NCBI GenBank assembly: GCA_016648135.1
Contig: JADDOH010002135.1
Location: 143,228-207,227, forward strand
Reading direction: 5' to 3'
DNA from: Agrypnia vestita
Lineage: Eukaryota > Arthropoda > Insecta > Trichoptera > Phryganeidae
Length of the DNA stretch: 64,000 bases
Shown here piece after piece: positions 20,715-30,109 of the stretch; within the stretch, counting starts at the first letter, position 1; each line of letters begins with the position of its first letter. The translations under genes were made by a program, and so were the position numbers. The notes under the pieces are model-generated. The model was not told where the DNA came from and did not search any database. It worked only from the letters and a program-made list of their open reading frames with translations.

Positions 20715-20895
20715 TGAGATCTTTAAGCACCCGGTAAACATCGATAGAGATGATGGTCTCAAACTGAAAACATGGAAAAATCATGGTATCCCGCTTTCGA
20801 CACGGTTTTGCAAGCCAATAATACTTATCCACGAAAACATCAATAATCCTGATAGTGGACCCTGCAATGGAAGGTCGTAGAAACACGGCAGAATT
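20715..20895 (+). pseudogene. Penelope-like element GIY-YIG C-terminal fragment
   Basis: The plus strand reads IFKHPVNIDRDDGLKLKT, nearly the same as IYKHPININRDDGLKLKT in the better preserved Penelope remnant at 40735-41410. Downstream, TTTCGACACGGTTTTGCAAG and GGACCCTGCAATGG continue into the typical 3' part of that family. It is a short dead fragment. Confidence 0.7.
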
Positions 20896-21035
20896 TTCCC
20901 AAAAAATTCAAACTTAATAATATATATTGTACTTTAAAATTTTGAATATTAATTTTCGATTTCTTTCGTTGAGATTGGGTCATCGCTTAGGAGTTGAGTT
21001 GAGTTTTTCTAAAGCTTAGTATAAGTGAAGATACA

Positions 21036-21648
21036 TTATATATGTCTCACAGAGACGAAATTATATTTTCTTATGGGAAAGTAGGTATGGAAGTTTTCGG
21101 GTGTTCATAGGGCTTACGACTAATCGTACGGCTGGCTTAAGTGATCATTTTATACAATGTAACGTTCACCATTTCCACCCGTAATAGAACACCACGTCTA
21201 TAAAATTGTTGAAGTTGTATATATTTAAATTTTACCACCTGTTTCGTATATGTGTTGTAATAATCATTGGCGCGACCGACATCCAAAGCTTGTTCATTCC
21301 CCTTAATTAACCACAGATGTCACTAATGAGATTTCTATTTTTATAATTGGAATTTTTTACGATTTGCATTTTTTAGAATTTCTTAATTTATTACAATTTG
21401 AATTATTGAATTTATTTCAATACATATACGAAACAGGTTGTAAAATTTAAATACATACAACTTCCAAAAATTTGATTGACGTGGTATTCTATCATGGGTG
21501 GAAATGGTGAACTTTACATTGTGCAAAGTGATCACTTAAGCCAGCCGTACGATAGATCGTAAGCCCTATGAACACCCCAAGACTTTCATACCTACTTTCT
21601 CATAAAAAAATATAATTTCGTCTCTGTGAGACGTTTATAATATATATT
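21036..21648. repeat. 613-bp palindromic element, family REP-1
   Basis: The left arm (about 21036-21262) and right arm (about 21409-21648) are inverted copies around a spacer of about 146 bp. Shared words include GTCTCACAGAGACGAAATTA, GGCTGGCTTAAGTGATCA, GTTCACCATTTCCACCC and CTGTTTCGTATATGT. No open frame of note. The single arms dispersed in the window belong to this family, which is probably a fold-back or MITE-like DNA element. Confidence 0.8.
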
Positions 21649-22369
21649 TTGATCAATGATGTCCCTATGCCAAAACCAGTATTGTGTTGTGAAAAATTGG
21701 ACAAGCTCAAAATATTCTTATTATAAATGCTACTAAAATATAGTGTTTTTTCTGGTTACCTCCAAAGTACTTGATATGTTTGAAAAATTTATTTAAAAAA
21801 TTGTTGAAATTTCACCAAAAAATATAATTTTGACCAAAATGTCAGATAATCTTTGTTGTTCCAAAAGCCCGATATGTTAACGAGTATCTCTGAATTTTTC
21901 CGAATGTAGACGATTTTGTCTTACGTAAACGAATATATCTGAATTTTTCGAAAAGTAAACAATATTATCATCCATCCTGCCTTGTGCCTACATCAGTGGT
22001 TTCAGGGATAATAAACACCATGCTAGTGAAGTGGTCATTTCAAACAATATATACCAAGAAATGCTTTGTGACGCAAGTGTAAACACTACATTTGTTGATC
22101 AACATTGTCATTTCGCGGGCGTGTCCCAAAATAGAACTTTACTGACCTCACTGCGATTCTAGTGAAATTTTGTGGTTTGTTGTAACGTACGAGAGACAAG
22201 AATGTCAAATACACGGTCGTTTTATTTATTTTTCTTATCATTTATAAATAAAAGCACAGCTTTGTGTTTTGGCCTTTTTGTAAGCTCATTTCAAAGGAAC
22301 GTATTACACCGAAGGGATCTTTTAGCCACGAATCCTTTAGCGCTGAACTTAAAATATTATTAAAAACGA
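21649..22369. other. AT-rich stretch, nothing recognised
   Basis: A 63-residue open frame at 22172-22363 has no domain. No feature supported. Confidence 0.4.
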
Positions 22370-22830
22370 ATGCTATAAAAACTCCACTTTAAAAAATAAA
22401 TTATAGAGGTGTCATTACCAGTTACGAAAGCTATGTATACTAACTTGTTAATGACAATATAATCAGCAGATGTCTCTAGCAGAGACCATGGTAATGTATG
22501 AATGAATCTTGCTTCGAACTTATATGTATAACTCTCAAAAAATTTGTTAATGATAATATAATCAGCAGATGTCTCTATCAGAGACCGTAGTAATGTATGA
22601 ATGAATCTTGATTCGAACATATATGTAGAACATTCAAAAAATTTGATAATGTATAGATGTTCTTACGATGGAATTGGTGAACGTCGCATTCTCTAGAGCG
22701 ATTACTTAAGCCAGCTCATACAGGTTGTAAGCCCTGAGCCAACGTATAAGAGACTTCCATCCATTTTTCTCATATATAAATAAACTTCGTCTCTGTGAGA
22801 CTTCCGTAATTTTTTCTTAATTAATTAAAA
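22370..22830 (+). repeat. REP-1 arm with internal 99-bp tandem duplication
   Basis: The right part (22678-22830) matches other REP-1 arms (TTACTTAAGCCAGCTCATAC, CTTCGTCTCTGTGAGACTTC). The left part shares GCTATGTATACTAACT with 32490-32520. Positions 22445-22543 and 22544-22642 are two tandem copies of 99 bp. Because 99 is a multiple of 3, an 86-residue minus-strand open frame runs through both copies as an in-frame repeat; I do not regard it as a gene. Confidence 0.7.
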
Positions 22831-23194
22831 TATTAATATTTTCTATGTTCTCCCTATGACGTCGTTTATTTTCACATTGATTTTCTATATACTGAACCTC
22901 ATACTGACCATGTTATATTTGAAAAATACGTTTTCTTGTTCATTTATGTAATATTATATATGTAATATTTTAATAAGAATTTAAATGACAGACACTACGT
23001 TTTAGGTCGGATTTATTTCATTTCATTTCAGTACCGATAAATCTACGCACACATAATACGAGTACATTAATATTATAGGTTTACTGTTTACAAGTTAGTT
23101 ATAGGTTTACTGTCTCCGATTAAAGCATTCAATTATTTCGTCACTTTGGAATGCCAGGGCCTAAAGTAATTAACTTTATTCAATTAATTAATTT
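22831..23194. other. AT-rich stretch, nothing recognised
   Basis: Contains ATAGGTTTACTGT twice near 23078 and 23101; otherwise no feature. Confidence 0.4.
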
Positions 23195-23448
23195 ATTTAT
23201 ATCTGGATGACTTATATAGCGCCATTTTTATGTGTTCTCACAGCAAGAGCCTTTAAACAAAAAAAAAATTGACAAATCAACTTACTGGCTAAAGAACTTG
23301 TTTATTTTTAATAACCAAATTAATTAATCAATTAGAAACACATACAGAAAAATCTAATTCACGAAAAAATATTTGGCTACTACCAGGATTCGAACTCGGG
23401 TCACCTCCTTTCCGGGGACGGTGCTCTGACCACTAAGCTATAGCAGCC
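23195..23448 (-). mobile_element. tRNA-derived SINE with an L2-like LINE 3' tail
   Basis: On the minus strand, 23448-23375 folds like a tRNA. A 7-bp acceptor GCTGCTA/TAGTAGC, a D arm with box A TAGCTTAGTGG, and a T arm with box B GAGTTCGAATCC are present; the anticodon stem is imperfect. A body without coding follows. It then ends with CCAGTAAGTTGATTTGTCAA, GGCTCTTGCTGTGAG and ATGGCGCTATATAAGTCATC. These match, in order, the 3' end of the resident LINE (GCAGTAAGTTGTCTTGTAA, GCGCCCTTGAGGTGAG, ACGGCGCTATACAAATTATC). Such a SINE would be transcribed by RNA polymerase III and copied by the LINE's reverse transcriptase. Confidence 0.8.
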
Positions 23449-23640
23449 TTGTACATTTCCATGAATATATCGACCTTATATGTAATTCTCATTAATTGAT
23501 TAATTTTTATTTTTGTCCATGGAGCAATCCACTTTTTTGATACGATAGTTCAAATTACTTTGAAATACTACCGATAGATGGACGCCAGAATTAATTAATT
23601 AATTCATTTTTATTTGAACACACATTTGATACAACAGATA

Positions 23641-23962
23641 TTATATTCAAGAACACATTCGTATTTGTGAAGTTGTAATTTTTCAGAATAAAGCTCTGTG
23701 AAATATTTTTAATAACCAAATTAATTATAGCTTATTATAGCTTAGTGGTCAGAGAACCGTCCCCGGAAAGGAGGTGACCCGAGTTCGAATCCCGGTAGTA
23801 GCCAAATATTTTTTCGTGAATTAGATTTTTTGTATGTCTCTCTAATTGATTAATTAATTTGGTTATTAAAAATATTTCACAGAACTTTGTTCTGTGAAAT
23901 ATTTTTAAAAACCAAATTATTGTTTACAACTTCACAAATACGAATGTGTTCTTGAATATTAT
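23641..23962. repeat. Nested palindrome around a SINE head
   Basis: Outer arms of about 39 bp, 23641-23679 and 23924-23962 (CAAGAACACATTCGTATTTG and its inverse), enclose three copies of CTGTGAAATATTTTTAA: 23695-23711 direct, 23867-23883 inverted, and 23892-23908 direct. The last two form a hairpin with a roughly 30-bp stem and 3-nt loop (23856-23918). Confidence 0.75.
23731..23882 (+). mobile_element. tRNA-derived SINE, second copy, inverted and truncated
   Basis: Box A TAGCTTAGTGG, GGAAAGGAGGTGACCCGAG and box B GAGTTCGAATCC repeat the head of the SINE at 23375-23448 in the opposite orientation. The acceptor 5' strand is altered (TTATTATAG), and the copy runs into the palindrome without the LINE-like tail. 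Confidence 0.75.
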
Positions 23963-24254
23963 TAATTTTTGCTTATACACTAAATGACATACAAATTAAA
24001 TGGAATTGACGGATAGTTAGAGATTAATTGGTTATAATGAAAATTAGGTGCATTCGCGAAGTGCATACTTGCAGTGGAGGCATTAAATGCTATTGAAGCG
24101 GTGATTATCTAAATAGGTGCGTTTTAAGTTGTTCTATCACTTTATTCACTTTATTCTATCGTATAGGCATGCCTGCGTTCAAAACATTCACTCTACGCTT
24201 TTAAAACGCCTTCAAATAACATAATTTTTCAAAATGCTCTTCTGGAAGTAAAAA
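23963..24254. other. AT-rich stretch, nothing recognised
   Basis: No supported feature. Confidence 0.4.
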
Positions 24255-24670
24255 GATTGGTTATTAATTAAAACTGAAGATAGACGAGCTTAGTCTTTGC
24301 TCTGGGAGTCCAATGCCTCCCGGGAGCTGGTCCGATCCATGGACCACATCTCGGGGTAAGAGCAGACCACACGTGAGACGCATTACACAGTAAGAAGTCG
24401 CTTAGATTTTCAGTAATTCCGAATGTCACGCCATGTCAATTGCGGGCGTTTTAAGCCGATTTGACAGTGTCGTGATCCCCTTCGGACGTCGGATGCTGCG
24501 CTATCTGGAGAGCTTTGTCTCGATCAGTTATGAAATAGCAATCAGCCGTGCCATTAACGAACCGGTATCCGAGTGAAAATTTAAGATTTATGGCGGCGAT
24601 CCGTAATGACCGGCATCCATTACCGCGGACAGGCCAATAAGCGTGGCTCTAAACATTTTGGCACGACATT
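24255..24670. promoter_or_regulatory. Candidate cis-regulatory patch
   Basis: About 400 bp of GC-balanced, non-repetitive sequence without an open frame. It includes CCTCCCGGGAGCTGG, a near-palindrome of homeodomain-type words (GTAATG near 24602 and CATTAC near 24617) and several CpGs. Regulatory function is inferred from contrast with the AT-rich surroundings. Confidence 0.35.
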
Positions 24671-24692
24671 TTTTGTACACATTTTTACAATT

Positions 24693-24919
24693 GTGGGGTA
24701 TAAAAGCGAAGGCAGCAATATCAAAAAAAATTGAATGCAGTCATCGAGGATTACTAATTAATGAAATACTGAATTGGAGATTTTATAGGAAACATAGCCT
24801 ATAAATGTATAGGAAACATGAATTTGGAATGGATAGATACCCTCGTAGAATCCCCAGTGACTGCATTCAAAACTGTTTAATTTTTTGGAAATTGCTGCCT
24901 TTGGTTTCATACCCCTCAT
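24693..24919. mobile_element. Palindromic MITE, family P, copy 3
   Basis: Left end GTGGGGTATAAAAGCGAAGG, right end TGCCTTTGGTTTCATACCCC, with GAATGCAGTCATCGAGG facing CCAGTGACTGCATTC. The element is 227 bp and non-coding. Confidence 0.85.
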
Positions 24920-24971
24920 TCGTTTTATAATTATTTATTTTTAAAAATAATTAAATTTTTGAAAGTTTATA

Positions 24972-25365
24972 TACAGGGTGTACCAGAGCTAGCAGCAGAA
25001 ACTTGGCCGGTAGATTCTTGACTATGTTATTAGTCTAAAATGTTCATGCAACTATGAACTATATATCAATAGTTATGGGGATATGCATTATCAAAGTTCG
25101 CATTTTTTTCAATATTTCTGACTTATTTTCTGCAAAAAGTTGAACTGTCATTACAGTAATTTATATCGATTATGAAAAATTCATTTGCTTCAATTCAACT
25201 TGAATAAAATAATAAATGCCTCGTAAAAAAACACTTTTTTAAATTTTTACAAGGTTGTTATCATTGATTATTGATATTAGGTCATGATTGCTTAAACATT
25301 TTAGACTCTTATCGTAGGCAGGAATCTACCTGCCAAGTTTCTGCTGCTAGCTCTAGTATAGACTG
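24972..25365. mobile_element. Fold-back element, family F, full copy
   Basis: The left end TACAGGGTGTACCAGAGCTA continues with GCAGCAGAAACTTGG, matched in inverted form at the right by CCAAGTTTCTGCTGCTAGCT. Inner arms also pair: CTATATATCAATAGTTATG faces TGATTATTGATATTAGG, and TGTTCATGCAA faces TTGCTTAAACA. Non-coding. Related to 30110-30655 and half copies elsewhere. Confidence 0.8.
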
Positions 25366-25734
25366 TATGTTCTAAATCAGTCTATTTTATATTATATTTT
25401 CGAATGGATTATGCTTGAGACATCTATAGTCCTTTACATAGACAAAGAATACAAAAAATTTCGCCCCTGAGTAATGATACCTCTATATTTTTAAATGGGA
25501 ATATTTATATTCTTCTGTAATTTATCTTATTTAATTAATATCCCCCTGTGGACAGAATCCAGTAATTATACTCTCAGAATACACATAAAAATATTTTCAA
25601 TGATTTCGCGTTCAGGTTTTAAACACTAGTGCATGAATAATTTCATCGCTGCAAATATTGCATAATGATTAAACCTTGTCGAATTCCCGTAATGTTAAAC
25701 ATGCACGAGATTCATTTTATTCGGCTTTAGTGAC
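25366..25734. other. AT-rich stretch with a REP-1-like piece
   Basis: CCCCTGTGGACAGAATCCAG and ATACACATAAAAATATTTTC (25544-25600) recur near 32255-32290 and 61070-61115; otherwise nothing is recognised. Confidence 0.45.
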
Positions 25735-25985
25735 GTGCTCCTTCCTCAATGTACCCGGACAGTACCCACTCGGCGCGATCATTTTTCGGTATGGCAACCC
25801 TCAATTATACCTGACAGCGTTCCCCCTCCCCGCGGCTACCGTGTTCCGCGCAGAAAGCTCCCCGCCGCGCCCGGCCCGGCGGAAGTCGCGCACCTCTATC
25901 GCCGTCTCGCTCTTTCCGCCCGCTCGGCGATGCCCGCCGCTCGGAAGTGCACGCCGAATAGCGAAGGGAAAAACCACATTTCAAA
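25735..25985. other. CpG-rich patch
   Basis: Very GC-rich for this window, with many CpGs (for example CCGCCGCGCCCGGCCCGGCG). Overlapping open frames on both strands (84 to 124 residues) follow from the composition and show no domain. It could be a regulatory island or promoter-like region; no transcript evidence is visible. Confidence 0.4.
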
Positions 25986-26092
25986 ATGAAGACTACAACA
26001 CACACACGTTCACCAGTTTGAAGACTACAAAGTGTACACTACAATTGTAGTAAAAACTACTTGAAGTGAAGTAATTGTAGTACTACGAAATG

Positions 26093-26285
26093 AAGTGGAG
26101 TAAATGAAGTGAAGTAATGAAGTAATTGTAGTATTAATGAAGTGAAGTAATGAAATGAAGTAATTGTAGTATTAATGAAGTGAAGTAATGTAATGAAGTA
26201 ATTGTAGTATTAATGAAGTGAAGTAATGAAATGAAGTAATTGTAGTATTAATGCAGTGAAGTGTAATGAAATGGAGTAATGTAGT
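26093..26285 (+). repeat. 38-bp tandem repeat
   Basis: GTATTAATGAAGTGAAGTAA starts at 26131, 26169, 26207 and 26245, an exact 38-bp period, with partial units on both sides. The unit is made of GAAGTAAT-like subrepeats. Confidence 0.85.
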
Positions 26286-26463
26286 ACTCTTTTTTTCCCA
26301 AATAAAAATTTTGCGAGCTAAAAGAAAAAAAAAAAAAAAAGGTCAACGAGGAAAATATTTAAGATAAATGACGATATTTTCTCCAAAGTAACATTTGGCA
26401 ACCTATAAAAAAAAATTTAAAAAAAGTCGCCAACCAGATTTCTTCATTTGTTCAAAAAAAAAA

Positions 26464-26640
26464 TTCAAACCATGTGGGGGGGGGGGGGGTGTTACAGTTT
26501 CCAGAGATTTCTTCATTTAGCTACATCAACTTACCAAAATATTCTTCATGAATCCCAAAATTTTTCAAACCATGCGGGGGGGGTTGTTACAGTTTCCCAA
26601 TATTTCTTCATATATCTACATCAACTTCCCAAAAATTTCA
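26464..26640 (+). repeat. 100-bp tandem duplication with long G-runs
   Basis: TTCAAACCATG starts at 26464 and 26564. Each copy carries a G-run (14 G in the first, 8 G in the second), GTTACAGTTTCC and CTACATCAACTT. Confidence 0.8.
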
Positions 26641-26815
26641 CATAAAAAATGAATGAAGTATATGTACTTTGTGTAGTGTTCGCTTTGGAATGAAGTGTAC
26701 TATTTGAAATTTATACTTTCAATAACTTTGGTGTTTGTAGTGTGCACTACACATCAAAACGTGCGAAGTGTGCACTTCAATGTAATGTAGTACTACATTG
26801 TAGTAGTGAGTACAG

Positions 26816-27185
26816 AGCGGACCCATCACTAACGCCGAATCTCATCTCCACTTGGAACCCGTTAGCGCTAAAAACAAATCGCACACAAAACAAAAGTATA
26901 AATAATGTTCCTATCGTAATTAGTGGGTAATTGCGAGACCCTATTTCAGCGATGGTTAACCTTTTTTGATCAAATGTGTGCTGAGTTGTCGAAATAAATA
27001 TTAAGCGACGTTTATCTTTCACATTCTAATGCATAATATTGCAAATGCTGCGGTCGCTTAGGTGCGTATAGGGAAAATCTTTGTTCGGTAGAATTAAGAA
27101 TAATAAGAAAAGAATATAATGCTTATTATTTATTCATACACTTAACATCATATTGTATAATCACGCACTACCAAAATATTATACA
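26816..27185. other. AT-rich stretch, nothing recognised
   Basis: An 81-residue minus-strand open frame (26777-27022) has no domain. No supported feature. Confidence 0.4.
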
Positions 27186-27321
27186 CCAGCTGTAACCCGA
27201 CAAAAATGACGGCACTTTTACTTGTCGGTTCCTCAGGAATAAGTATTTATTTGTTTATACAAAATAAAATAAATAAATTAGTATAAAAAAGTTACTTAAT
27301 TGGGAAAAATTTGATGGAAAA

Positions 27322-27524
27322 AAACAATTCGTTCTAATACGTCTGACTTGTTTAAAAAAATAACTACGAGCTTGCAAATTTCGAAACAACTATGAAAAAG
27401 TCAAACTAAATACTGTTAAAAAGTTTAATGTCGTAGTAAATAAGTTGCACTTTATTATAAAAATACGCTTTTACTTAGACTCTCGGTTTGGAAAGATTTT
27501 TTTAAAGCAACGTCTATTGTAATA
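27322..27524 (+). repeat. Direct repeat unit, left copy
   Basis: About 205 bp nearly identical to 28887-29093 in the same orientation (shared words include CTACGAGCTTG, ACAACTATGAAAAAGTCAAA and CGCTTTTACTTAGACTCTCG). This copy lies inside the Helitron and ends at the TA where mariner inserted. Confidence 0.85.
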
Positions 27525-28808
27525 TTAGGTCCTTACATATGAAATTGACGTTTAGTATGGGAGGAACATAAAGCCGATTTTTTTTATTATAATATATTTA
27601 TTTAATCAAAGTATGTACCATTGCTATCTATGCACTTTTGCCATCTCATAGGTAGTTCATCGATCCCTTTACTAAAAAAACCATTCGGACGGGAATCAAT
27701 AAAATCTTTGAAGGCGGTTTGGACTGCCCCATCGGAGTTGAATTTTTTCCTTTGCAAGAAGTTATCCAAATTTCGAAAAAAATGGTAATCTGTTGGGGCA
27801 AGGTCCGGAGAGTACGGTGGATGTCTTAGACATTCCAATTGAAGCTCCTCTAATTTGGTAGCCGTCTGTTGTGCAGTGTGTGGTCTAGCGTTATCATGAA
27901 GCAGCAGTGGCCTAGAGCGATTAACCAGCCTCGGTTGTTTAGCAGCTAGCTTTTCCATCATGGTTTGCAGTTGCTGACAATAGACATCTGCCGTAATCGT
28001 CTGGCCAGATTTAAGAAAGCTGTAGTGAACGACACCAGCACTAGTCCACCAAACGCTCACAAGTAACTTTTTTGGAGTCAATTTTCGCTTGGGGCATGGT
28101 TTGGCTGGTTCGGCAGGGTTCAGCCATTGCCATGAGCGCTTCCGATTATCGTACAGGATCCACTTTTCATCACAGGTAATGATTCGATTTAAAATCCCTT
28201 CATTATTGTGCCGGTTGAGTAATGCAACGCATCAGTCAACGCGCGTTTGTTGATTTGCTTCACTCAATCCGTGAGGTACCCACCTTTCAAGCTTTTTCAC
28301 CTTACCAATTTGCTTCAAATGGATTAAAACAGTTTTATCACTAACACCGCAGCCTGCAGCTAACTCGGATGTGGTTTGCGATGGATCCGCTTCCACAATA
28401 GCCTTCAATTCTTCATTATCAACTTTGGTCTCCGGCCGTCCACGGGGCTGTTCTGCAGGTCGAAATTTCCAGAACGAAAACGTTGGAACCAAAAACGCAC
28501 TGTGTTTTCTTTTGCGGCACCGTCGCCATACACATCATTAATCCTTCGAGCCGTTTCTGCAGCACTGGTGCCACGGTGGAACTCGTACTCGTAAATAACG
28601 CGATATTTCAAGTTTTTCATTTTGTAAACTGAGTGACGCAAAGAAAAAAACAATTGAGGAAAAAACAAATGAATTATAATTTTCAAAACACAAATACATG
28701 AGTAAATAGCTGTATAAATTTGGATTTGGAATTCCTAACCAAAGAGAAGATATTTGAGATCAAATTTGCCAGTACGGCAAAACGCCAATTTCATATGTAA
28801 GGACCTAA
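27525..28808 (-). mobile_element. mariner (DD34D) DNA transposon, copy 2
   Basis: 1284 bp, flanked by TA at 27523-27524 and 28809-28810, with terminal inverted repeats starting TTAGGTCCTTACATATG (about 29 bp, one mismatch). Very close to copy 1 at 14126-15409. It inserted into a Helitron, so it is younger than that element. Confidence 0.95.
27602..28620 (-). pseudogene. mariner transposase, inactivated
   Basis: From the ATG at 28620 (MKNLKYRV) the family frame runs for about 339 residues. All three catalytic aspartates are present: ITCDEKW (about 151), LLLHDNARPH (about 243) and APTDYHFF (about 278), giving DD34D spacing. Two lesions kill it: a one-base deletion near codon 57 (after FDLQN, where copy 1 continues KPRGRP) and a TGA at codon 130 where copy 1 has TGC (Cys). 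Copy 1 is intact at both sites, and this copy is intact at copy 1's lesions. The encoded enzyme would be a cut-and-paste transposase; non-functional as it stands. Confidence 0.93.
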
Positions 28809-28886
28809 TATTACAACGGACGAGCGGACAGACAACGAAATTATTATAATAGGGATAGACATGAACTAACGTTAATTTCCTAGTAC

Positions 28887-29093
28887 ACAACCAATCCGTT
28901 CCAAACGTCTGGCTTGTTTAAAAAAATTACTACGAGCTTGTAAATTACGAAACAACTATGAAAAAGTCAAATTAAATACTGTTAAAAAGTTTAATGTCTT
29001 AGTAAATAAGTTGCACTTTATTATAAAAATACGCTTTTACTTAGACTCTCGGTTTAGAAAGATTTTTTTTAAGGCAACGTCTATTGTAATATA
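28887..29093 (+). repeat. Direct repeat unit, right copy
   Basis: Matches 27322-27524 (ends CAACGTCTATTGTAATAT), but lies outside the Helitron, 27 bp beyond its 5' end. Confidence 0.85.
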
Positions 29094-29560
29094 TGCGTTA
29101 TGTTTACATAGAGATTTAATTATACAAGAATAAATACTTTTAACTGCAATATTGATGTATCTTAAACATAAGCGAGGGGAGAAATTCTTCCGCTTTGAAC
29201 TCCCTTTCCTAAAGAACGGATTATGTTCATTTCTGTACATTTTTATACTCTGTATATTATTAATTTATTCAATCATTTAAAGACAATGTCAATGCAAAAC
29301 TCGTAACAAGCACATCTTTTAAGATTTCAAAAAAAAACGAAATGTAACACCAACAATATCATCAATTCGACTCGTAATTTATTCAGGAACTACCATGAAT
29401 TATCGTGGACTATTTCTATTACACCCTGTAAATTATTTCTTCATACTAAATAATCTATATATTTAAAATAATGTGTACATCTCGCTACTTAAAATTTTGT
29501 TATTTTTTTGATACTGGTAATTCTTGCAACATCATTTTTTAAGCATTTATACAAAGTGTA
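29094..29560. other. AT-rich stretch, nothing recognised
   Basis: ACACCCTGTAAATTA at 29421 may be a family F end remnant. No gene. Confidence 0.4.
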
Positions 29561-29895
29561 GATTCATCTCCCATCCCAAAAGATCAAGTATTGTATAAAA
29601 ACAACAAATTAATTGGTCGAAGGTGCACGTCTACAGATCTGTTCCCTGCAATGTTTAACGTCTTCACTCGTCTGTCTATTCAGATCTGTCGGCTTTTCTC
29701 AGTGATGTTCTAAACCTCCATTTACTGTGTCAGTCCCTTCCACAGCACCGGAAATCTTCAAACGTCAATTAGCAGCAAACAGTAGCGTTTCCGTGTCCGC
29801 GCGCGATTGTTCCACATTCAAAATGAAGAGGCTGCCTTCACTTGGAGATAATCAGCGCGGAGATGAATGGACCGCTTCCAAAGGACATATTTTTA
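29561..29895. other. GC-balanced patch, unassigned
   Basis: More complex than its surroundings, with a 61-residue open frame (29727-29912) lacking any domain. Possibly regulatory or an old exon-like fragment; I cannot decide. Confidence 0.3.
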
Positions 29896-30109
29896 AATTT
29901 TGTCTAATTTAGCCTACATAGTGATAAAGTTTCACCATAAATTAATTCATTGTAGTGGAATATCAGTCGATACCAAAACCTTTAGCAAAAGGTTACTTAA
30001 TAATCATTCTATTGTAATTAAACTTCGGCTATTGTTTTTAATTCTGATAATAATTCTTAAAAAAATTACCTTTTTTTTTTTAAATCTACCTTTAACCGAA
30101 GCATCTGTT

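Larger units (their letters stand above)
25990..26815. repeat. ACTAC/GTAGT-rich block with tandem repeats
   Basis: Both edges are dense in ACTACAA, TGTAGTACTAC and GTGCACTAC words in both orientations, which suggests subterminal motifs of a DNA element. It contains the two tandem arrays listed separately. Clear terminal repeats were not found. Confidence 0.45.
27186..28859 (-). mobile_element. Non-autonomous Helitron interrupted by mariner copy 2
   Basis: On the minus strand it starts TCTATCCCTATTATAATAAT and TTCGTTGTCTGTCCG at 28859. It ends at 27186 with the hairpin region GCCGTCATTTTTGTCGGGTT then ACAGCTGG and a following T, fitting the CTRR|T rule. The base before the start is G rather than A. 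Without the mariner and one TA, the element is about 388 bp. Its interior (27322-27524) is duplicated just outside its 5' end. Confidence 0.75.

Noticed and set aside
22360..22620. A protein with internal repeats
   Set aside because: The repeats are a 99-bp DNA tandem duplication inside a dispersed repeat, which keeps the frame open by length alone.
23375..23448. A functional tRNA gene on the minus strand
   Set aside because: The acceptor, D and T arms fit, but the anticodon stem does not pair well and the sequence continues into a repeated SINE body; a second inverted copy lies nearby.
25676..26050. A 124-residue plus-strand open frame as a gene
   Set aside because: It lies in a CpG-rich patch where several overlapping frames on both strands are open; no domain, and codon content reflects base composition.
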